Source of the DNA: Streptomyces atratus
Lineage (GTDB): Bacteria > Actinomycetota > Actinomycetes > Streptomycetales > Streptomycetaceae
NCBI RefSeq assembly: GCF_900119365.1
Contig: NZ_FPJO01000016.1
Span: 62,001 to 126,000 of the forward strand
DNA: 64,000 nt
Direction: 5' to 3'
Every line of letters starts with the position of its first letter. Positions within the stretch are counted from its first letter, which is position 1. Positions 15,107 to 24,650 of this stretch are shown here, piece by piece. The notes below the pieces were generated by a model. That model saw nothing but the letters and a program-made list of their open reading frames with translations, was not told where the DNA came from and ran no database searches. The position numbers and the translations under genes are program-made.

Positions 15107-17932
15107 TCAGGGGGTGGTGCGGTCGCCCTCGGGGAGCCAGGCGCGGGGGCCGCCGAACCGCATGCGCAGCAGCAGCGAGAGGCTTCCGGCGAGGCCGGTG
15201 GCGTATTCGGCAAGGACGGTGCGCCGGTTCTCGTCCGGTATCAGGAGACGGCCGTCGCGCAGGACCGCTTGGGCCGCCAGGTGCTCGACGAGCAGTTCCG
15301 CGTCGGCGCGGCGGCGGTCGTCGCCGGTCAGTTCGGCCACGTCCAGGAGGAGTTCGGCGTTGCCCGCCAGTCCGTGGCAGGTGGCGGGCGAGTCCGTCAC
15401 CCGGCCCGCCTTGACCGCGTCGGCCGCGCCCTCCACCAGTGCGCGCAGGGCGTCGTCCCCAGAGGCCCCGGCGCCGCCGGCCGCCCACAGCCGGACCAGG
15501 AAGGTGCCCGCGCCGGACGAGCCGCTGCACCAGTGCCGTGCGAGGTCCGGAGAGTCGGAGAGGTGGCGGGCGCGGTCGACGGGCCAGAGTGCTCCCGCCG
15601 GGCCGCTGCGGGCGGCGGCCGTCAGGGTCTCGCCCGCCGCGACGGCCGCGGCGCGGAACCGGTCGTCGCCGGTGGCCCCGGCCGCCAGCAGCAGGAAGGT
15701 GCCGACTCCGGCGACGCCGTGCGCGAAGCCGTAGTGCCAGGCGCCCGCCAGTGCCGAACCGAAGTCCTCGGGTATCGGCCAGAACACGCCCTCGGGGGTG
15801 TGCCGTGCCGCGGTGAGCAGCCCCTCCGCGGCCTCGGCGGCACGGTCGAGGAAGCGGGCGTCCCCGGTGCCGTGCCAGAAGTGCAACTGGGTCAGGCCCG
15901 ATCCGGCCGCGCCGTGCGTCACATCGGGGTTGGGCCACCGTACGGGCAGCTCCAGGGCCGTCTTCGCGGCCCGTTCGGCGAGGTCGGGGTCGTCCAGCGC
16001 CCGCGCGGCGTCGAGCAGCGCCCAGGCCGTGCCCGAGCGGCCGAAGTGCAGGCCCGGCAGGTCCCAGGGCAGCGCGTCCTGCCGGTCGGCGGTCCAGTAC
16101 GCGGCGGCCCGCAGCCCCTCGCGCAGCGCCTCGGCGGAGAGGGACGAAGGCGCTTGGGCGGACAAGCCGTCCCACTCGCGCAGCGCTCGCGCGAGCACCG
16201 CCACCCCGCCCGCCGAGCCGTGCTGGAGGGTGACCGGGTCGCAGGTCTCGCCGAAGCTGTCCGAGGGCCAGAGCCGTTCCGGGTCACCGGGCCGCATGGT
16301 GGCGAGCAGGTGGGCGATGCCGTCGTGCAGCAGGCGTTCGCGGGTGTCCTCGGCCCGGTTCGCACGGTCGGTCGAGCCGGTGCGGTCGTTCCTGGCGGTG
16401 GCCGGGCGGAAGTTCCGGGCCTCCTCCAGGGTCCAGCGCTCGGCGGGCTCGTCCCGCATCAGTCCCAGGATCAGCGGCGCGTACCCGCGTACCAGGGGCC
16501 GGTCGCGGGAGAGGAGTTCCACGAGCCGGGCCAGGCGCTCCTCGCCGGGGCGGGCCGCGGCCTCCGGCAGGTCCGGTGCGAACAGCGGGTCGGCGCCGCT
16601 CAGCGCGTGCAGCACGGTCGCGCCCAGGGCGAACAGGTCGACGGAGGGCGGCAGCGCGGGCGCCACATGGCCGGCGGCACGCAGCTCCGGGGCGGTGTAG
16701 CCGGGGGTCGCGCCGAGCACCCAGCGCTCGCCCTGCGGGGCCGCCATCTCCAGGTCGATCAGCAGCAGCCGGCCGTCCGGGGTGACCATGATGTTGTTCG
16801 GGTTGAAGTCGTGCAGGGTGAGGCCCAGTCCGTGGGCGGTGGCGACCAGTTCGACGAGCTGCCCGACCAGGGACGCGGCCGTCCTCTCGTCGGGGCAGGC
16901 GGTGCCGTCCTCGGCCAGCCGCTGGGCGACGGTGCGGCGCAGGGTGGCACCGGGCACCGACTCCACGGCCATGAGGACGCTGCCCTGCTGCTCGAACACC
17001 TCGACGACGCGCGGGACGACCGGCTCCGGGCGGGCCCCGCCGAAGCGTCCCAGCAGCGCCGCCTCCCGGCGCAGCAGGTCCCGTACGTCGAGCCCCTCCA
17101 GCCCCGCGCCCACATGGGCCCGCGCCTGCTTGACGACGACCTGCTCCCCGGTCTCGGAGTCCTCGGCCCGGAACACCCCGCCCTTGTTGGAGTGCTGGAT
17201 CGCGCCCCGTACGAGATAGCGCCCGTTCAGCAGCACGGGCTTGGCCGTGGCGGTGCTGCGGGCCGGGGCGGCCGGGCGGTCGGGGAACGGGTCGCCCGCC
17301 CAGGCGGGCGGGCTGAACCAGGCGTTGCGCTCGTCGGGGACCGGCCGCCCCTCGGGGTCGGTGAGGGACGCGACGTACCCGCCGTCGGGCATCAGCCGGC
17401 GGACGCCGGAGAACACCCCGTACCGGTAGAAGACCTGGCTGTCCGGGCGGTAGCGCCGGTCGGAGAGTACGGCGGGCCCCGGCAGCCCGGCGGTGGCCCG
17501 GTGCAACTCCTCGGCGAGCAGTCGGAACTGGTCGTCGTCCGCCGGGTACACGGTGATGAACTTGCCGGACCCGCCCCGCGCGAAGCGCCCCGAGACCAGT
17601 TCGGTGACTCGGGCGGGGCTCCCCGCGAACTTGAACCGGCACCGGTGGGCGACCAGCACCTCGGCGGCCCTGGCCAGGGTCAGGGGCGCGGCGAGCGGGG
17701 TGGCCGAGACATGGAGCTTCCAGCCCTGGGCCCGCCGGATCGCCCCCTCGGGGGCCACATGGCACCAGAACTCGGCCTGGTCGACGTTCCATTCGTGCTC
17801 CGCCCCCGGTGCGTGCCGGGCGATGGCGGCACGCACGAGATCGGGCAGCAGCGCGAGGTCCGCCGGGCGCTCGGCGCGCGGGCGCCGCGGCCCCGGCGCT
17901 GACGGTGAGGCGGTCTCGGGCAGTGCTGACAC
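15107..17932 (-). CDS. lanL: class IV lanthionine synthetase LanL
   Basis: 941 aa from GTG 17932 (GAGG 10 bp upstream). Three domains: an N-terminal phospho-Ser/Thr lyase-like region (about 1-230); a Ser/Thr kinase-like domain (about 235-500) with VVVKQARAHVG, catalytic loop HDFNPNNIMV and LLIDLEMA in place of DFG; and a C-terminal LanC-type cyclase (about 560-941). The cyclase keeps the zinc ligands (HWCSGSSG and ATCHGLAGN) and GFAHGVAGVG. Zinc ligands separate class IV LanL from class III LanKC, which lack them. It dehydrates Ser/Thr of the precursor and closes thioether rings. No dedicated transporter or protease gene lies beside it. Confidence 0.92.
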   Translation of the reverse strand: MSALPETASPSAPGPRRPRAERPADLALLPDLVRAAIARHAPGAEHEWNVDQAEFWCHVAPEGAIRRAQGWKLHVSATPLAAPLTLARAAEVLVAHRCRFKFAGSPARVTELVSGRFARGGSGKFITVYPADDDQFRLLAEELHRATAGLPGPAVLSDRRYRPDSQVFYRYGVFSGVRRLMPDGGYVASLTDPEGRPVPDERNAWFSPPAWAGDPFPDRPAAPARSTATAKPVLLNGRYLVRGAIQHSNKGGVFRAEDSETGEQVVVKQARAHVGAGLEGLDVRDLLRREAALLGRFGGARPEPVVPRVVEVFEQQGSVLMAVESVPGATLRRTVAQRLAEDGTACPDERTAASLVGQLVELVATAHGLGLTLHDFNPNNIMVTPDGRLLLIDLEMAAPQGERWVLGATPGYTAPELRAAGHVAPALPPSVDLFALGATVLHALSGADPLFAPDLPEAAARPGEERLARLVELLSRDRPLVRGYAPLILGLMRDEPAERWTLEEARNFRPATARNDRTGSTDRANRAEDTRERLLHDGIAHLLATMRPGDPERLWPSDSFGETCDPVTLQHGSAGGVAVLARALREWDGLSAQAPSSLSAEALREGLRAAAYWTADRQDALPWDLPGLHFGRSGTAWALLDAARALDDPDLAERAAKTALELPVRWPNPDVTHGAAGSGLTQLHFWHGTGDARFLDRAAEAAEGLLTAARHTPEGVFWPIPEDFGSALAGAWHYGFAHGVAGVGTFLLLAAGATGDDRFRAAAVAAGETLTAAARSGPAGALWPVDRARHLSDSPDLARHWCSGSSGAGTFLVRLWAAGGAGASGDDALRALVEGAADAVKAGRVTDSPATCHGLAGNAELLLDVAELTGDDRRRADAELLVEHLAAQAVLRDGRLLIPDENRRTVLAEYATGLAGSLSLLLRMRFGGPRAWLPEGDRTTP

Positions 17933-17982
17933 GCTGGTCGACCTCGTATCTCGTGGGGGTGGGAACTCCGGGGCCGCTGGGC

Positions 17983-18156
17983 CTACTGCTGGTGCGGGGT
18001 GCAGTCGTCGCCCCAGCTGGTGTCGAGGAGGGATGCCGCGACCGTGCCGGCCGAGCCCGCGCCGGTTCCGTGCCCCGCGGGGACCGCCGCGACGGCGGCG
18101 GCGCCGGCGGACATCAGGACCGTGAGGACGAGAAGGCGGCGGACGGCTGAGGGCAT
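17983..18156 (-). CDS. small secreted peptide upstream of lanL
   Basis: 57 aa from ATG 18156 with CAGGAGCTG just upstream. The basic start MPSAVRRLLVLTVLMSAGAA, then AVAAVPAGHG, looks like a signal peptide; the remainder ends SLLDTSWGDDCTPHQQ with a single Cys. I do not recognise the family. It is the first gene of the lanL operon, 50 bp before lanL. It could be an unrelated exported peptide, an immunity factor or a second product. It has only one Cys and few Ser/Thr near it, so a second lanthipeptide precursor is unlikely. Confidence 0.65.
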   Translation of the reverse strand: MPSAVRRLLVLTVLMSAGAAAVAAVPAGHGTGAGSAGTVAASLLDTSWGDDCTPHQQ

Positions 18157-18351
18157 GGCGCAGCTCCTGGGTCGGGAGTGGGGAGGCCGGCGAGCACCGC
18201 GTGGGACGGGGTTCGCCGCCAGATGTCGCGGCTGAGGGGGTTTCGGCCGGACGACCAAAGTTCATCCTCCAACGCCCTCTTGGTCCAGCGCTCCGGGCTG
18301 GCAATACCCTGCATGGCACGGAAGTAGCAGGGCCGCATTGCGGGGAAGAAC

Positions 18352-19509
18352 ATGACTACAGGCACAAATCACGGCGAACTGCCACGCCTCGACCCGACGG
18401 CCGTCGCGGTCTTCGAGCACGCACTGTCGCTGGGCAGCGTCGGGCGGCGGCGGCTCGACGTGCCGCCCGGCCTCGGTCTGGCACCGGAGGACGTCGAGCG
18501 GGCCTGCCGCGCCCTGCTGGCGCTTCGCCTGCTCAGGCCGGCACCGGGCAACCCCGACCAGCTGATCCCGGTCAGCCCGGACGCCGCCGCGGCCGAGGTG
18601 GTCGGCCCCCGGGAGGCGGAGCTGGCGCGGGCTGCGGCGCACATCCAGTCGGTGCGCGACGAGTTGCAGTCCCTGATGCCGCAGTACCGGGCCGCCCGGC
18701 GGGCGCGGAGCGGCGAGGAGGGCATCACCGTACTGCCCGACCTGGCGGCCGCTTCGGCGATGCTCACCGAGGAGTCGGCCCGCTGCTGGGACGAGGTGTT
18801 CACCGTCCAGCCCGGCGGTGGACGCTCCCCGCACCACCTCCGGGGTGCCATCGACCGGGACCTGGCGATGCTCGGCCGGGGCGTGCGGATGCGCACCCTC
18901 TACCAGCACTCGGCCCGTACCAGCCTCGCCACCCAGGGGTACGTGGAACGGCTCACCGCGGCCGGTGCCGAGTACCGCACGGCCGCCGAACTCCCGGACC
19001 GCGCCGTGGTGTTCGACCGTGCCGTGGCCTTTCTGCCCCGGCGCGCGAACGGCGGCTCGGGCGAGGGCGCGGTGCTCGTCAGGGACCCCGACGTGGTGGC
19101 GTACCTCTGCAGGTCCTTCGAGCAGCACTGGTCCGGCGCGACGCCGTTCCGCGGCACCAGCGAGGCCGCCTACAAGGAGGTCGGCGGCAGCATGCGCCGC
19201 GCGCTGGTGGGGCTGTTGGCCGAGGGCGCCAAGGACGAGGTGATCGCCCGGCGGATGGGCATGTCGCTGCGTACCTGTAGGCGGCACATCGCGGAGCTGC
19301 TGGAGGAGCTGGGTGCCGCAAGCCGCTTCCAGGGCGGCGCACTCGCCGAACGCGCGGGCCTCACGACACCCGCAGCGCCCGGCGCCCCCGGCCCGCACGA
19401 CGGCGTGCCCGGTTCGCACGACCACGACGGCGTACCCGGTTCGCACGATGACGTACCCGACGAGCCGGGTGCGCCCGCCGCACCCGTCACGGGCCACGCC
19501 GCGCCCTGA
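18352..19509 (+). CDS. LuxR/HTH transcriptional regulator of the lanthipeptide locus
   Basis: 385 aa from ATG 18352. The N-terminal ~80 residues resemble a winged-helix (AVAVFEHALSLGSVGRRRLD, then VERACRALLALRLL) as in TrmB-like/LuxR hybrids. A middle domain of unknown ligand follows (about 85-265), then a LuxR-type C-terminal HTH, LAEGAKDEVIARRMGMSLRT with CRRHIAELLEELGA. The final 60 residues are Gly/Pro/His/Asp-rich with short repeats (GVPGSHD). It is divergent from the lanL operon with a 195-bp shared upstream region, which suggests local control of that operon. Confidence 0.8.
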   Translation: MTTGTNHGELPRLDPTAVAVFEHALSLGSVGRRRLDVPPGLGLAPEDVERACRALLALRLLRPAPGNPDQLIPVSPDAAAAEVVGPREAELARAAAHIQSVRDELQSLMPQYRAARRARSGEEGITVLPDLAAASAMLTEESARCWDEVFTVQPGGGRSPHHLRGAIDRDLAMLGRGVRMRTLYQHSARTSLATQGYVERLTAAGAEYRTAAELPDRAVVFDRAVAFLPRRANGGSGEGAVLVRDPDVVAYLCRSFEQHWSGATPFRGTSEAAYKEVGGSMRRALVGLLAEGAKDEVIARRMGMSLRTCRRHIAELLEELGAASRFQGGALAERAGLTTPAAPGAPGPHDGVPGSHDHDGVPGSHDDVPDEPGAPAAPVTGHAAP

Positions 19510-19534
19510 CCGGCCCTGATCCGCCGGGCAGGCT

Positions 19535-19560
19535 CTAACGCCGGGGCCCCGGCGCGTTAG
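19535..19560. terminator. bidirectional terminator between convergent regulators
   Basis: CTAACGCCGGGG followed directly by CCCCGGCGCGTTAG forms a near-perfect palindrome between the 3' ends of the LuxR and SARP genes. Confidence 0.75.
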
Positions 19561-19623
19561 GCGATGCTCAGCGAAGCGTTGGTGGCCGCTGCGACAATCC
19601 CGTGCACCATGCGGCCCATCCGG

Positions 19624-22407
19624 TCAGGGAGACAGAACGGACCGGTCGTCGCCCTCCGGCGGCGCCGGGAGGTCCACCGGCCGCACCAGGGCCTCCAGTT
19701 GGGACCTGGCGCGGTCCACGCCCTCCTGGAAGCCCTGGCTCGCGGCCTCCGCGAGCGCCCGGCGGACACAGCTCTCCGCCGCGTCCCGCTCGCCCAGCGC
19801 GAGCAGTGCCTCGCCCCGGCTCAGCCGCAGCGAGGCCTTGCGCAGTACGCCCAGACCCGCCGTCGCCCCGTGGTCGTCGAGCGCCAGCGCGTACGCCGTG
19901 CAGCGCTCCGCCGCCGCGATGTCGCCCCGGGCCAGGAGCTGGTGCGTCCGGTGCTGGAGCGCGAGGAGTTCGGTGAGTACGTCTTCTGCCTCGCGGGCGA
20001 GCCGGACCGCGCGGGTGACATGGTGCAGCGAGGTGCCGGTGATCCCGTCCGTGTCCAGTGCGACCGCCAGGTTGACCAGGGCGATCGCCTCGCTCGACGG
20101 GTCGTGCGCGCGGGCCGCGAGGGCGGGCGCGAGCTCCAGCTGGACGAGCGCCTCGGACAGCCGTCCCTCCCGGGTCAGCACCCAGCCCAGCAGCGCCCGC
20201 ACCCGGGACTCCGCGTCCGGGTCGGCGAGCCGCCGGCTCGCCTCCAGAGCCTGTTCGAGCAGCGGCGCCCAGCCGTCCCGGACGCTCCACACCACATACG
20301 GCCACTGCAGCACGGCCAGGCGCCAGGCCCGGTCGTCGTGGCCCGCCGCGCGGGCGGCGGTGACCGCGGCGGCCAGGTTCTCGCGCTCCGCCGCGTACCA
20401 CCGCAGGGCGGCGTCCCGGTCGGCGAACTTCCGGGCCGGGGCGTCGGCGGGGGCCTCTTGGGGCAGTGTGCAGCAGGGCTTCTCGCCCGGTTCGGCGGCG
20501 AGGGACGCGGCGAGCGCGGTGGCCGTGTAGCTGTCCAGCAGCCGCAGCAGCGCCCCTTCGTCGGTGCCGAGCCCACGTGCGTACAGCCGGACCAGATCGT
20601 GCATGGAGTAGCGGCCGGGGGCGCACTCGGTCACCAGATGGGCCCCCGCGAGCCGGTCCAGCGCCTCGGCCGCCACGGCGGGATCGCGGCCGAGCAGCGC
20701 GGCGGCGGCGTACCGCTCCAGATCCGGTCCGGGCACCACCCCGAGCAGGGCGAAGAGCCGCACCGCCTCCGGCGGCAGCCCCTGTACCGTGATGCGCAGC
20801 GCCGCCGCGACCCCCGACTCCTCCGCGTCGTCGAGCGAGAGCAGGGCCAACCGCCGCTGTTCGTCCGCGAGTTCGGCCGCCAGGTCGGCGAGCCGCCAGT
20901 GCGGTCTGGCCGCCAGCTGCGCCGCCGTGATGCGCAGCGCGAGGGGCAGGCCGTCGCAGAGCCGGGCGAGCCGGTCCGCCGCCTCGGGCTCGGCCGCCAC
21001 CCGCTCCTCGCCGACCGCCGCGGCGAGCAGTTCGGTGGCGGGTACGGGGCCGAGGACGTCGAGCGGCACCGGCCGGGCCAGCTCCTCGACGATCAGCCCG
21101 CTGAGCCGGATGCGCGAGGTGACCAGGACGGCCGAGCCGGTCCCGGACGGCAGCAGCGAGCGGACCTGGTCGGCGCCGCGCGCGTTGTCGAGGACGACCA
21201 GGAGCGCGCGCTCCCCGGTCAGCTCGCGGTACAGGGCGGCGCCCGCCGCCGCGGAGTCGGGGAGATCGCGCGTCGGCACCCCCAGCGCGAGCAGGAACTC
21301 CCGTACCGTCTCGGCCGGTTCGACCCGTACGCCGCCGAAGCCTCGCAGATCGGCGAAGAGCGTGCCGTCCGGGTAGCGGGCCTGCCTGCTGTGCGCCCAC
21401 TGGAGCGCGAGCGCGGTCTTGCCCACCCCGGCGGGGCCGGTCACCAGCGCGACGGCCCCGGCCCCGGCGATCCGGTCCAGCGCGGCCAGCTCCGTGTCCC
21501 GGCCCAGGAATCCCCGCACCCCGCGCGGCAGCAGTCGCGGCGCCGGCCCGGCCGCTGCGGGGGACCGCCCGGCCTCCCCGCAGGGCGCGTCCGGCCCCGG
21601 CACGGGAGCGGGCCCGGTCCCCGGCGCGGGCAGCAGGTCCACCGGACCGCCACCGGCCGCACCCACGGGTTCGCCGCGCAGGATCTTCTCGTAGGCACCG
21701 CGCAGCCCCGGCCCCGGATCGACGCCCAGTTCGTCGGCGAGCAGACAGCGGACGCGGTGGTACCGGTCGAGCGCGTCCGACCGGCGCCCCGCCCGGTACA
21801 GCGCCAGGACCAACGCCTCGGCCAGCGACTCGCGCAGCGGGTGCGCCGCCGCCTCCGCCTGGAGCACCGCCGCCGCACCGGCATGGTCTCCGAGCCGCTC
21901 GTAGGCGCCCGCCAGGCTCTCCACCACGTCCAGCCGGGCCTCCTCCAGCGTCTGCGCGGCGGCCCGCAGCGCGGCGCTCGGGACGGTGCCGTCGAGCGCC
22001 GGGCCGTGCCACAGCGCGAGCGCCTCACCGAGGACGGCCACCGCGTCGGCGGGCCGCTGCCGGGACCTGCCGCGCCGGGCGAGCCGCTCGAAGCGGTACG
22101 TGTCGAGCAGCGTCCGGGGCACCTCGAACACGTACGACGGGCCCCGGGTCATCAGGCTCACCCCGTGCTCCCCGGCACCGGCCGAGGCCAGCAGGGCCCG
22201 CAGCCGCGACACATGCCCCTGAACGACCGTACGTGCGTGGGCGGGTGGCCCTTCGTCCCAGAGCGCGTCGATCAACTGCTCCACCGGAACGGCAGAGTTG
22301 GCCTTGAGGAGCAGCGCGGCGAGCACACTGCGCCGCTTGGTGGGGCCCAGCTGGAGCTCTCCCGACCCGGTGGCAGCGCCCACCCTGCCGAGCAACCGGA
22401 AATCCAT
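19624..22407 (-). CDS. AfsR/SARP-family regulator with NB-ARC and TPR domains
   Basis: 927 aa from ATG 22407, preceded by GGGGAGG at 6-7 bp. The N-terminal ~95 residues are an OmpR-type winged helix (FRLLGRVGAATGSGELQLG, VVQGHVSRLRALLA), then a BTAD domain (to about 255) and a Pro-rich linker. The NB-ARC ATPase follows with Walker A TGPAGVGKTALAL and Walker B LLVVLDNARG, and helical TPR-like repeats fill the last ~300 residues. AfsR-like proteins activate secondary-metabolite or developmental genes in an ATP-dependent way. It is convergent with the lanthipeptide LuxR gene; a link to that cluster is only positional. Confidence 0.9.
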   Translation of the reverse strand: MDFRLLGRVGAATGSGELQLGPTKRRSVLAALLLKANSAVPVEQLIDALWDEGPPAHARTVVQGHVSRLRALLASAGAGEHGVSLMTRGPSYVFEVPRTLLDTYRFERLARRGRSRQRPADAVAVLGEALALWHGPALDGTVPSAALRAAAQTLEEARLDVVESLAGAYERLGDHAGAAAVLQAEAAAHPLRESLAEALVLALYRAGRRSDALDRYHRVRCLLADELGVDPGPGLRGAYEKILRGEPVGAAGGGPVDLLPAPGTGPAPVPGPDAPCGEAGRSPAAAGPAPRLLPRGVRGFLGRDTELAALDRIAGAGAVALVTGPAGVGKTALALQWAHSRQARYPDGTLFADLRGFGGVRVEPAETVREFLLALGVPTRDLPDSAAAGAALYRELTGERALLVVLDNARGADQVRSLLPSGTGSAVLVTSRIRLSGLIVEELARPVPLDVLGPVPATELLAAAVGEERVAAEPEAADRLARLCDGLPLALRITAAQLAARPHWRLADLAAELADEQRRLALLSLDDAEESGVAAALRITVQGLPPEAVRLFALLGVVPGPDLERYAAAALLGRDPAVAAEALDRLAGAHLVTECAPGRYSMHDLVRLYARGLGTDEGALLRLLDSYTATALAASLAAEPGEKPCCTLPQEAPADAPARKFADRDAALRWYAAERENLAAAVTAARAAGHDDRAWRLAVLQWPYVVWSVRDGWAPLLEQALEASRRLADPDAESRVRALLGWVLTREGRLSEALVQLELAPALAARAHDPSSEAIALVNLAVALDTDGITGTSLHHVTRAVRLAREAEDVLTELLALQHRTHQLLARGDIAAAERCTAYALALDDHGATAGLGVLRKASLRLSRGEALLALGERDAAESCVRRALAEAASQGFQEGVDRARSQLEALVRPVDLPAPPEGDDRSVLSP

Positions 22408-22606
22408 CGGCGCCTCCCCATCGATGCGAGAACGCTCAGCGTCAGGGCCGCCGGGTCGCGCCCGGAGGCCGTACCCCGGACCGACGATCTTACGATCCCT
22501 GCCGGTGCCCCCGGGAGCCGCGTCGCCTACGCTGGGCGTGTTCGCACGCTCGTGGATTCTCCGCGATTCCACGCTCATGGATTCTCCGTACCGCGAGGAG
22601 CGCCCC

Positions 22607-23392
22607 GTGCCTGTCGACCTGCCCGAGCCCCGGATCGACACCAGTAAGCCCCACCCCGCGCGCGTCTACGACTGGCTGCTGGGTGGCAAGGACAACTATC
22701 CGGTCGACCAGCAGGTGGCGGAGAAGCTGCCCGAGGAGGCACGGGGCAACGCCGCACGGAACCGGGCCTTCATGCACCGGGCCTCCGCCTGGCTGGCCCG
22801 CAGCGGCGTCGATCAGTTCCTCGACATCGGCACCGGCATCCCCACCGAGCCCAATCTGCACCACGTCGTCCAGGAGATCACCCCGTCCGCCCGGATCGTC
22901 TACGCGGACAACGACCCGATCGTGCTGCGGCACGCGGAGGCGCTGCTGGTCAGCAGGCCGGAAGGGATCACCGACTACATCCACGCGGATGTGCGCCGGC
23001 CCGAGGTGATCCTCGAACACGCCCGTGAACTGCTCGACTTCGACCGGCCCATCGCGCTCTCCCTCATCGCGCTGATGCACTTCCTGCCGGACGACGAGGA
23101 CCCGTACGGCCTCACCCGCACCCTGGTCGACGCGCTGCCCCCGGGCAGCTTCCTGGTGCTCTCGCACGGCACGGCCGACCAGCACCCGGAGCTGAAGCAG
23201 GAGACCGAGACCGCGTACAAGAAGGGGGCGATCCCGCTGCGGATGCGCACCCGGAGCGAGGTCGAGCCCTTCTTCGACGGGCTGGACCTCGTCGAACCGG
23301 GACTGGTCTTCGCCACCGAGTGGTACCGCGAGGAGCCCGCGCCGGTGCGGGAGCGCAGCGGCTTCTACGTGGGCGTCGGCCGGGTGCGCTGA
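22607..23392 (+). CDS. SAM-dependent methyltransferase, DUF574/PF04672 family
   Basis: 261 aa from GTG 22607, which has GAGGAG six bases upstream; ATG 22577 lacks a ribosome site. Family hallmarks: HPARVYDWLLGGKDNYPVD, FLDIGTGIPTEPNLHHVVQ (SAM loop), VYADNDPIVLRHAEALL and HFLPDDEDPYG. These proteins are abundant in Streptomyces and bind AdoMet, but most substrates are unknown. It is divergent from the SARP gene. Confidence 0.88.
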   Translation: MPVDLPEPRIDTSKPHPARVYDWLLGGKDNYPVDQQVAEKLPEEARGNAARNRAFMHRASAWLARSGVDQFLDIGTGIPTEPNLHHVVQEITPSARIVYADNDPIVLRHAEALLVSRPEGITDYIHADVRRPEVILEHARELLDFDRPIALSLIALMHFLPDDEDPYGLTRTLVDALPPGSFLVLSHGTADQHPELKQETETAYKKGAIPLRMRTRSEVEPFFDGLDLVEPGLVFATEWYREEPAPVRERSGFYVGVGRVR

Positions 23393-23478
23393 GCCGTCGG
23401 GGGCGCGCGTCCGGGGCCGATGGGTCCGGGGCGGTGCGGCAGTCCGTCTTCCGAGCGCACGAGCGAGAAGGTGGACCG

Positions 23479-24639
23479 ATGAGCAATCTGCACGATCTCC
23501 TGGAGAGACGAGTCGGCGGCGGATCGGCGCCGGGGGCCGTGGGCCTGGTGGCCCGTGGCGACCGGGTCGAGGTGGCGGCGGTCGGCTCCGCCGACGCGGG
23601 CGGTACGGTCCCGATGGCCCGGGACTCGATCTTCCGCATCGCCTCGATGACCAAGCCGGTCACCGCCGCGGCGACCATGATGCTGGTCGAGGAGGGCCGG
23701 ATCGCGCTGGACGAGCCGGTGCGGCAGTGGCTGCCGGAGCTGGCAGCGCCGATGGTGGTCCGTACACCGGCCTCCCCGGCCGACGACGTGGTGCCCGCCG
23801 ACAAGGTCATCACCGTGGCCGACCTGCTCACCTTCCGGGCCGGGTACGGCTTCCCGTCGGACTTCTCGCTGCCCGCGGTCCGGCTGCTGTTCAGCGAGCT
23901 GAAGCAGGGAACGCTGCAGCCCCGGGCCATTGAGGCGCCGGACGCGTGGATGGCCACGCTGTCCCGTATCCCGCTGCTCCACCAGCCGGGCGAGGAGTGG
24001 CTGTACAACACCTGCTCGGACATCCTCGGGGTGCTGATCGCCCGGGTCTCGGACCGGCCGCTGCCCGAGTTCCTGGCGGAGCGGCTGTTCGTGCCGCTGG
24101 GCATGGCCGACACCGGATTCGCCGTGCCGGCCTCCAAGGCCGGCCGGTTCACCAGCTACTACCGCACCGCCCTGGACGGCGGCCTCCAGCTGGTCGACGC
24201 CCCGGACGGGCAGTGGAGCAGCGTCCCCGCGTTCCCGTCCGGCACCGGCGGGCTGGTCTCGACCGCCGACGACTGGTACGCCTTCGCCCGGATGCTGCTC
24301 GCGGAGGGGAACCCGGAAGGGAGCCCCGGCGGGCGCCGGCTGCTGTCCGCCGAATCGGTGCGGCTGATGACCACCGACCATCTGACGCGGGCACAGCGAG
24401 CCCACAGCACGCTGTTCCTGGAGGGCCAGGGCTGGGGCTACGGCGGTTCGGTCGACGTCGAGGCCATCGAGCCGTGGAACGTACCGGGACGCTACGGCTG
24501 GGTGGGCGGCACGGGAACGGCGGGGCATCTCACGCCCGCCACCGGCGCGGTCTCCATCCTGCTGACCCAGCTGGAGATGGCCGGACCGACGCCGCCCGCG
24601 CTGATGCGGGAGTTCTGGCGGTACGCGGCCGGCGCCTGA
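23479..24639 (+). CDS. serine hydrolase, class C beta-lactamase/esterase family
   Basis: 386 aa from ATG 23479 with AAGGTGG upstream. The catalytic SxxK is in IFRIASMTKPVTAAATMML (Ser-Met-Thr-Lys) and the Tyr motif is YNTCSD (YxxxS type rather than YxN). C-terminal WVGGTGTAGHLTP is the likely third element (KTG replaced by GGTG/HxT). No signal peptide is seen, so it is probably cytoplasmic. Related enzymes are esterases or D-aminopeptidases; the substrate is unknown. Confidence 0.86.
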   Translation: MSNLHDLLERRVGGGSAPGAVGLVARGDRVEVAAVGSADAGGTVPMARDSIFRIASMTKPVTAAATMMLVEEGRIALDEPVRQWLPELAAPMVVRTPASPADDVVPADKVITVADLLTFRAGYGFPSDFSLPAVRLLFSELKQGTLQPRAIEAPDAWMATLSRIPLLHQPGEEWLYNTCSDILGVLIARVSDRPLPEFLAERLFVPLGMADTGFAVPASKAGRFTSYYRTALDGGLQLVDAPDGQWSSVPAFPSGTGGLVSTADDWYAFARMLLAEGNPEGSPGGRRLLSAESVRLMTTDHLTRAQRAHSTLFLEGQGWGYGGSVDVEAIEPWNVPGRYGWVGGTGTAGHLTPATGAVSILLTQLEMAGPTPPALMREFWRYAAGA

Positions 24640-24650
24640 GGCGCCGGCCG

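Noticed and set aside
15107..18319. 1070-aa reading of the lanthionine synthetase
   Set aside because: The extra N-terminal residues are Arg/Pro-rich antisense-type sequence that runs through the small secreted peptide gene; GTG 17932 has a ribosome site and gives the normal family length.
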